Of a stretch of DNA of 64,000 nt, positions 59,542 to 64,000 are shown one piece after another. The notes under the pieces are model-generated. The model was not told the origin of the DNA. It did no database searches and saw only the letters and a program-made list of their open reading frames with translations. This DNA comes from an uncultured Dorea sp. (GTDB taxonomy: Bacteria > Bacillota > Clostridia > Lachnospirales > Lachnospiraceae). The stretch covers positions 1 through 64,000 of the forward strand of contig CAJUMF010000005.1 of assembly GCA_910586965.1 (NCBI GenBank), given 5' to 3'. How positions within the stretch are numbered: position 1 is the first letter of the stretch; each line of letters begins with the position of its first letter. Position numbers and translations under genes: made by a program.

Positions 59542-61212
59542 ATGGGTACAGAATTTTGGAACGGCGCAGAGGCGGCGCACAGGCGAGTGATGATGAAGGC
59601 AGCCGGATATTCGGACAGCGACATCCGTAAGAAACCGCATATCGGCGTGCCGAATTCCTATATGGCGGGCTCTCCCGGCTCCGCGCATCTGCGCCAGATT
59701 GCTGAGGCAGTGAAGGAAGGCATCTGGGCGGCAGGAGGAGTTCCGGTAGAGTTCGGGATTCCGGCGACCTGCGGGAATGTGGCAAACGGAGCGGAGGAGC
59801 TTAAGTACGAACAGGTAGGCAGGGATATTGTGGCTATGTCCGTGGAGTTCGTCACGAGAGTACATAATTTTGACGGTCTTGTGATGGTTGCCACATGCGA
59901 CAATATTATCGCGGGATGTTACTTAGCGGCAATGCGGCTTGACATTCCGTCCATGGTAGTGACGGGCGGCTCCATGCAGCCGGGGCAGTACTGCGGCAAG
60001 ACGGTTGTGGAGGCGGATTTGGATGCAGCGCGTTTTTCCGGGGCAGCAGAAGAAGAGCTGTTTGGATTAGAGGACCGCGTATGTCCTTCCTTTGGGGCAT
60101 GTCCGTCCATGGGAACGGCGAACACGATGCAGATGCTTGGAGAAGTCCTGAATCTGGTATTGCCGGGAACAGCGACGATTCCGGCATCTGACAACGCCAA
60201 GCTTAGGAAAGCAAGGGAAGCGGGCGCCTATGCGGTGGAGCTTGTAAAATCGGGGAGAAAGCCTTCAGAACTTATCACAAAAGAAGTGCTGATGAATGCC
60301 ATTATGTTTGACATGGCGGTTGCAGGCTCTACCAATGCGGTGCTGCATCTGCAGTCCTATGCCTATGAGCTGGGAATCCGGGTGACGCTTAGCGATTTTG
60401 AAAAATATGCCGCGGAGATTCCATGCATCAATGCAGTCGTTCCCAGCGGACCGTACACGGTGGTTGATTTCCACTATGCGGGAGGAGTCATGAACGTGAT
60501 GAAACAGTTGGAGAGCAGACTCTTTACGGATGTGCCGGGGATGTATGGTGTTACATGGAAAGAGATGCTTGCCAGGGTAACGCCCCAGGAGAACAAGGTC
60601 ATCCATTCCCTTGAAAAACCGCTCTTTAACGAGCCGGGGCTTAAGATTTTAAGGGGGAATCTGTCGCCGAACGGAGCTATCGTGCGTCCGACGGCTGTCT
60701 ACGAGGAAGTCAAGTATATGAAAGGCAAAGCAAAAGTGTTTGACGGAGACCGGGAGGCATTTGATGCCATTCAGGCAGGGGATATCGTGCCGGGAGATAT
60801 CATTGTCATCCGCTATGAAGGATGCAAGGGCGCGCCGGGCATGAAGGAGCTGATGCTGAGTATCGATGCGCTGATTGGAAAAGGTCTTCACAAGAGCGTA
60901 GGGCTGATTTCCGATGCCAGGTTTTCCGGGTTTAACTTTGGAGCCATTGTCGGGCATGTGTCGCCGGAGGCTTATGACGGGGGTCTGATTGCCCTTGTGG
61001 AGAACGGCGACGAGATTGTGATGGATATTAACGGGGGCGAGATATCCCTTCTTGTTTCGGAGGATGAGATTGCAAGGAGAAGAGAGACTTGGGTCTGCCC
61101 GCCGCTTAAAGAGGCGAAAGGATGTCTTAACATCTATGCAAGGATGTGCCGCCCGGCAGAGGAGGGCGGGGCGATGCAGCCCTGGGATTTGGACGCAAAA
61201 TGGAATCGTTAG
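59542..61212 (+). CDS. IlvD/Edd-family dehydratase
   Basis: GGAGGAGAAAT precedes ATG 59542. The 556-residue protein has the family's iron-sulfur cysteines in PATCGNVANG (near residue 76), VATCDNIIAGC (near 118) and PSFGACPSMGTANTMQMLGE (near 193), and the late LISDARFSGFNFGAIVGHVS motif. Members dehydrate 2,3-dihydroxy acids or aldonic acids to 2-keto acids. It diverges from DHAD in the active-site region and does not sit with branched-chain genes, so a catabolic acid such as a sugar acid is more likely. It leads a LysR-controlled operon. Confidence 0.9.
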   Translation: MGTEFWNGAEAAHRRVMMKAAGYSDSDIRKKPHIGVPNSYMAGSPGSAHLRQIAEAVKEGIWAAGGVPVEFGIPATCGNVANGAEELKYEQVGRDIVAMSVEFVTRVHNFDGLVMVATCDNIIAGCYLAAMRLDIPSMVVTGGSMQPGQYCGKTVVEADLDAARFSGAAEEELFGLEDRVCPSFGACPSMGTANTMQMLGEVLNLVLPGTATIPASDNAKLRKAREAGAYAVELVKSGRKPSELITKEVLMNAIMFDMAVAGSTNAVLHLQSYAYELGIRVTLSDFEKYAAEIPCINAVVPSGPYTVVDFHYAGGVMNVMKQLESRLFTDVPGMYGVTWKEMLARVTPQENKVIHSLEKPLFNEPGLKILRGNLSPNGAIVRPTAVYEEVKYMKGKAKVFDGDREAFDAIQAGDIVPGDIIVIRYEGCKGAPGMKELMLSIDALIGKGLHKSVGLISDARFSGFNFGAIVGHVSPEAYDGGLIALVENGDEIVMDINGGEISLLVSEDEIARRRETWVCPPLKEAKGCLNIYARMCRPAEEGGAMQPWDLDAKWNR

Positions 61213-61228
61213 ATAAAGGGGGAATATT

Positions 61229-62104
61229 ATGATACTCGCATTTCGTGTTATTACAGTGCTGTTTATTGCATTTTACGGAGCATACCTTTGCAGGGATGTG
61301 ATTAAGAATGGGCCGAAAGATGTATCGATGACACATAAAGTGCTATATGGACTGATGGGATTTTTCCTGAACATTCTCGATACACTTGGGGTCGGGAGCA
61401 ACGCGACACAGGCGGCATTTTTTAAATTCACAAAATTGAGTCCGGACGATGAGCTTCCGGGTAATGGAAATGTAATCTTTGCGATTCCGGTAGCGGTGGA
61501 GTTTCTTTTGTTTTTGGATATCGTAGAAGTAGAGCCGGTTACTTTGATTACGATGATTGTTGCATCTGTTTTGGGTGCTGTCGTCGGGGCAAGGATTGTA
61601 TCGAAACTTCCGATTAATGCAATCCGTGGTGTATTGGCAGTGACATTGCCATTTGTGGCAATTATCCTTGTAATCAAGATCAACGGAATCGGTCCCTTTG
61701 GTATCATGGGAGATGCGACAGGGCTGACAGGTACAAAACTGGTTATTGGGATATTGGTCAACTTTGTCTTAGGTGCACTGATGACATGCGGTGTGGGCTT
61801 GTACGCACCATGTATGGCGCTGTGTGCATTGCTTGGTATGAATCTTACAGTTGCTTTCCCGATTATGATGGGTTCCTGTGCATTTTTAATGCCTCCTGCA
61901 AGTATGGAGTTTATTAAGAACGGAAGATATAACAGGGGGGCAGCAGTGATTGCATCGATCACCGGAGTTTTAGGTGTGTTTGTGGCTTATTATATTGTGA
62001 AGTCTATGCCGATTACAGCATTGACATACATTGTGGCTCTGGTATTGATTTATATGTCAGCATCCTTTATTATTACATTAATGAAGGATAAGAAAAATGT
62101 ATAA
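61229..62104 (+). CDS. TSUP (TauE/SafE) membrane carrier
   Basis: AAAGGGGGAA precedes the start. The 291-residue protein has eight to nine hydrophobic segments and the TSUP pattern (GFFLNILDTLGVGSNATQAA, then MTCGVGLYAPCMALCALLGM). TSUP proteins move sulfite, sulfoacetate, taurine-derived or other small organic anions. Position between a dehydratase and an ornithine cyclodeaminase-family enzyme suggests it carries their substrate or product. Confidence 0.88.
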   Translation: MILAFRVITVLFIAFYGAYLCRDVIKNGPKDVSMTHKVLYGLMGFFLNILDTLGVGSNATQAAFFKFTKLSPDDELPGNGNVIFAIPVAVEFLLFLDIVEVEPVTLITMIVASVLGAVVGARIVSKLPINAIRGVLAVTLPFVAIILVIKINGIGPFGIMGDATGLTGTKLVIGILVNFVLGALMTCGVGLYAPCMALCALLGMNLTVAFPIMMGSCAFLMPPASMEFIKNGRYNRGAAVIASITGVLGVFVAYYIVKSMPITALTYIVALVLIYMSASFIITLMKDKKNV

Positions 62105-62115
62105 GGAGGAAGAAT

Positions 62116-63102
62116 ATGTTACTTTTGTCAAGAGAGGATATTAAAAAGGTGTTTTCTATTAGAGATGCGGTTGAGGCAGATAAAAAAGCATTTACACTTG
62201 TTGTAGAAGAGAAATGTGATTCGCCGCTGCGTACAAAGATCCAGGCTCCAAAATATGACGGCTGTTTCCTGTTTATGCCGGCATATGTGGAAGAAATGGA
62301 GACAGCATCACTAAAGACGGTGAATATCTTTCCACACAATATTGATAACGGATTGCCTACATCGCCTGCACAGGTGCTTTTGATTGACGGGAAGACGGGA
62401 GTCGTAACGGCGGTTTTAGATGGAACTTATGTGACGCAGCTCCGCACGGGAGCGTCTTCCGGTGTGGCATTTGACCTGTTGGCAAAGAAGGATTGCCGGA
62501 TTGGAGCCTTAATCGGAACAGGCGGACAGGCCGCTACACAATTGGAGGCAATGATCGCGGTGAGAAAATTAGAGGAAGTGCGCGTGTACGATCTGAATTA
62601 TGAGCGGACGATGAAGTTCGCGGAGCGGATGCAAGAGGAACTTAAGGCATACGGAACGAAGATCGTTGCAGTGGATTCTTCAGATGCGGCGGTTGATGAC
62701 GCAGATCTTCTCATTACTGTTACACCGTCATCCAAACCAGTGTTTGACGGGACAAAGGTGAAAAAGGGATGTACCATAAGCTGTGTGGGTGCATACCAGC
62801 ATCATATGCAGGAGATGGATCCGGCAATTTTGCCGAGAGCGTCAAAGATTTACTTTGATTCTAAGGATGCAGTGCTTTCCGAATCCGGAGATATCCTTAT
62901 TCCATTAGAGAAAGGGATTATCACCGAGGATGACTTTACCGGGGATATCGGGGCAGTTGTCAAAGGAGAGCTTATCGGCAGGGAGAACGATGAGGAAATC
63001 ATCGTGTATGAAACGGTTGGCGTTGGAGCGCAGGACTTGGTGACGGCGAAGATTATTTATGAAAAGGCGTTGGAGTCCGGCGTGGGTACACAGTGGGGAT
63101 AA
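62116..63102 (+). CDS. Ornithine cyclodeaminase/mu-crystallin family oxidoreductase
   Basis: AGGAGGAAGAA precedes ATG 62116. The 328-residue protein has the family's GAASGVAFDLLA-like TGASSGVAFDLLAKKDCRIG, the NAD-binding IGTGGQAATQLEAM, and a C-terminal DDFTGDIGAVVKGELIGREN segment. Members are ornithine cyclodeaminases, alanine dehydrogenases or cyclic ketimine reductases. Here it follows the dehydratase and carrier in one operon, so reductive amination or imine reduction of the dehydratase product is a reasonable inference. Confidence 0.9.
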   Translation: MLLLSREDIKKVFSIRDAVEADKKAFTLVVEEKCDSPLRTKIQAPKYDGCFLFMPAYVEEMETASLKTVNIFPHNIDNGLPTSPAQVLLIDGKTGVVTAVLDGTYVTQLRTGASSGVAFDLLAKKDCRIGALIGTGGQAATQLEAMIAVRKLEEVRVYDLNYERTMKFAERMQEELKAYGTKIVAVDSSDAAVDDADLLITVTPSSKPVFDGTKVKKGCTISCVGAYQHHMQEMDPAILPRASKIYFDSKDAVLSESGDILIPLEKGIITEDDFTGDIGAVVKGELIGRENDEEIIVYETVGVGAQDLVTAKIIYEKALESGVGTQWG

Positions 63103-63123
63103 GTTTAAAATAGTTATAAAAGT

Positions 63124-63149
63124 AAAAAAGTCGCTAATGCGGCTTTTTT
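63124..63149. terminator. Bidirectional terminator
   Basis: AAAAAAGTCGC (63124-63134) pairs with the GCGGCTTTTTT segment (63139-63149) around a TAAT loop, with one wobble pair. A and T runs on either side let it end both the rightward operon and the leftward ATPase gene, whose stop lies in it. Confidence 0.8.
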
Positions 63150-64000
63150 ACTCTTTCAATGATACAGCTATGGGGTTTATCCTTACGTTCTTTTACATAG
63201 TTGATTCCTACCAGCAGGATTTCACCAGTGTAATCTGCCAGTGCTTGTGTATATTTTCTATCCTTAATCTGCTGTATGGCGGCGTTTGCTGTTTTGTCAT
63301 ATTTTAATTCCACCACGAGGGCAGGCTTATTAACAAAGGGCAGCGGAAGGAATACTACATCCGCAAAGCCCCGCCCGGAAGGAAGTTCCCTGATGAGACG
63401 ATAGTCCTTTCTTGCACTGTAATATGCAAGTCCTATGGCACAGCTAAGGGAATTCTCATCATTATAAGTGAGTATGGAAGCAGCCTCTGTATGTGCCCGG
63501 TCAAGCCCTTGGGCAACGCTCGCCGCATCACCGCTTAAAGTGTCCGAAAGGAGCCGTTCTGATGCTTTGAGGATGCGCATGATTTCCGGCCAGCCGCTCA
63601 CACTCATGGCATTTTCAAATTCTCCGATAATTTCTTTGTTTGGGATAAATGCCTCTTGTGTCTCCTGGCTATAACCCAGGTATCCAAGATGAATCAACAA
63701 AGTAAGAACATCATCTTTTGTCCTGAAAGTATGCATGTCATTTTGAAAGCTTAATGTGTTTACCTTTATACGTTCTCCGCCAAGCATCTGTACAATGTCA
63801 TTTTTCAGTCCGTCAAAATCCATATCTATATAGAGCTTTAATGCCTCATATGTTTCTGTAGAGGTCCAGAAATTAGAAAGTACATGATTCTTCATAGCCG
63901 CCACAACCGATCTGGGATTATATATGTGTTTAAATCTTCGAAAGCTGTAGCCGTCATACCAATTGCTGATGGTAAAAAAATCCATGTCATACTCTCTGCA
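63134..64000 (-). CDS. AAA-ATPase-like/PD-(D/E)XK protein, C-terminal part, cut by the window edge
   Basis: The frame runs off the right edge; the five codons beyond the internal ATG (63985) read CREYD, continuing the family. The visible 288 residues cover WYDGYSFRRFKHIYNPRSVV through the nuclease part GRGFADVVFLPLPFVNKPAL, VVELKYDKTANAAIQQIKDR and KYTQALADYTGEILLVGINY. This is the same family as the protein at 2214-3854 and shows the same D...ExK core. The N-terminal ATPase half lies outside the window. Confidence 0.9.
   Translation of the reverse strand, partial: CREYDMDFFTISNWYDGYSFRRFKHIYNPRSVVAAMKNHVLSNFWTSTETYEALKLYIDMDFDGLKNDIVQMLGGERIKVNTLSFQNDMHTFRTKDDVLTLLIHLGYLGYSQETQEAFIPNKEIIGEFENAMSVSGWPEIMRILKASERLLSDTLSGDAASVAQGLDRAHTEAASILTYNDENSLSCAIGLAYYSARKDYRLIRELPSGRGFADVVFLPLPFVNKPALVVELKYDKTANAAIQQIKDRKYTQALADYTGEILLVGINYVKERKDKPHSCIIERVKKPH

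Noticed and set aside
1..64000. Insertion sequences, integrases, tRNA or 5S/16S/23S rRNA genes
   Set aside because: I looked for transposase or recombinase proteins, tRNA-like cloverleaf patterns and conserved rRNA segments and found none I could support.

Overview
The window looks like the end of a draft contig from a gut Bacillota of the Lachnospiraceae type. Coding is dense, with AGGAGG-type ribosome binding sites and moderate GC. The gene families fit that group: a large SRP RNA with an Alu domain next to tadA, a YaaH/SleL-like spore-type GH18 enzyme, ThiT, AGCS and NhaC carriers, GH36 raffinose utilisation, and BIG2 surface proteins. The first 37 bases are Illumina adapter, so the left edge is an assembly artefact that cuts into a CRISPR array. 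I found no tRNA, 5S/16S/23S rRNA, transposase, integrase or phage structural gene.

Layout. 1-4.6 kb: tail of a type II-like CRISPR array, a DUF3990/DUF3791 pair that resembles a toxin-antitoxin system, an OGG1-type glycosylase, an AAA-ATPase/PD-(D/E)XK protein, a small conserved protein and a nitroreductase. 4.6-7 kb (minus): pseudouridine synthase, ferritin-like helical protein, LysM-GH18 enzyme. 7-10 kb: a secreted BIG2 protein and an O-antigen ligase/polymerase-like membrane protein. 10-18 kb: NhaC antiporter, acyl-CoA synthetase, TetR regulator, DegV, citrate synthase, a YedE/TusA-like sulfur or selenium pair and a VanZ-like membrane protein. 18-21.7 kb: a Tet(M)-like ribosomal GTPase fused to a YacP/Rae1-type NYN nuclease domain, then an EamA exporter. 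21.7-28.3 kb: AraC regulator divergent from a raffinose-type ABC importer and an alpha-galactosidase. 28.3-35.2 kb: HTH protein, dGTPase, unknown protein, tadA, SRP RNA, TPP riboswitch-thiT and an AGCS symporter.

35.2-42.5 kb is the most unusual region: three tandem paralogous secreted proteins (DUF6273-like modules, Gly/Asp or Asn linker, two C-terminal BIG2 domains). A 13-G tract lies between the -35 and -10 elements of the leading promoter, and an 8-G tract inside the second gene puts it out of frame. The first gene carries an internal deletion plus frameshift. This looks like a phase-variable surface-protein locus.

42.5-53.3 kb: broken HAD gene, sugar O-acetyltransferase, RpiR regulator, a HipA-like kinase pair, a frameshifted zinc-ribbon membrane protein, RelB/YoeB toxin-antitoxin, and a two-component system with an ABC exporter. 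53.3-64 kb: two DUF4143 ATPases around a class M sirtuin and a sirtuin remnant, an Rrf2-controlled NAD(P)-binding protein, a LysR-controlled operon (IlvD/Edd dehydratase, TSUP carrier, ornithine cyclodeaminase-family enzyme), and the C-terminal part of a second AAA-ATPase/PD-(D/E)XK protein running off the right edge.
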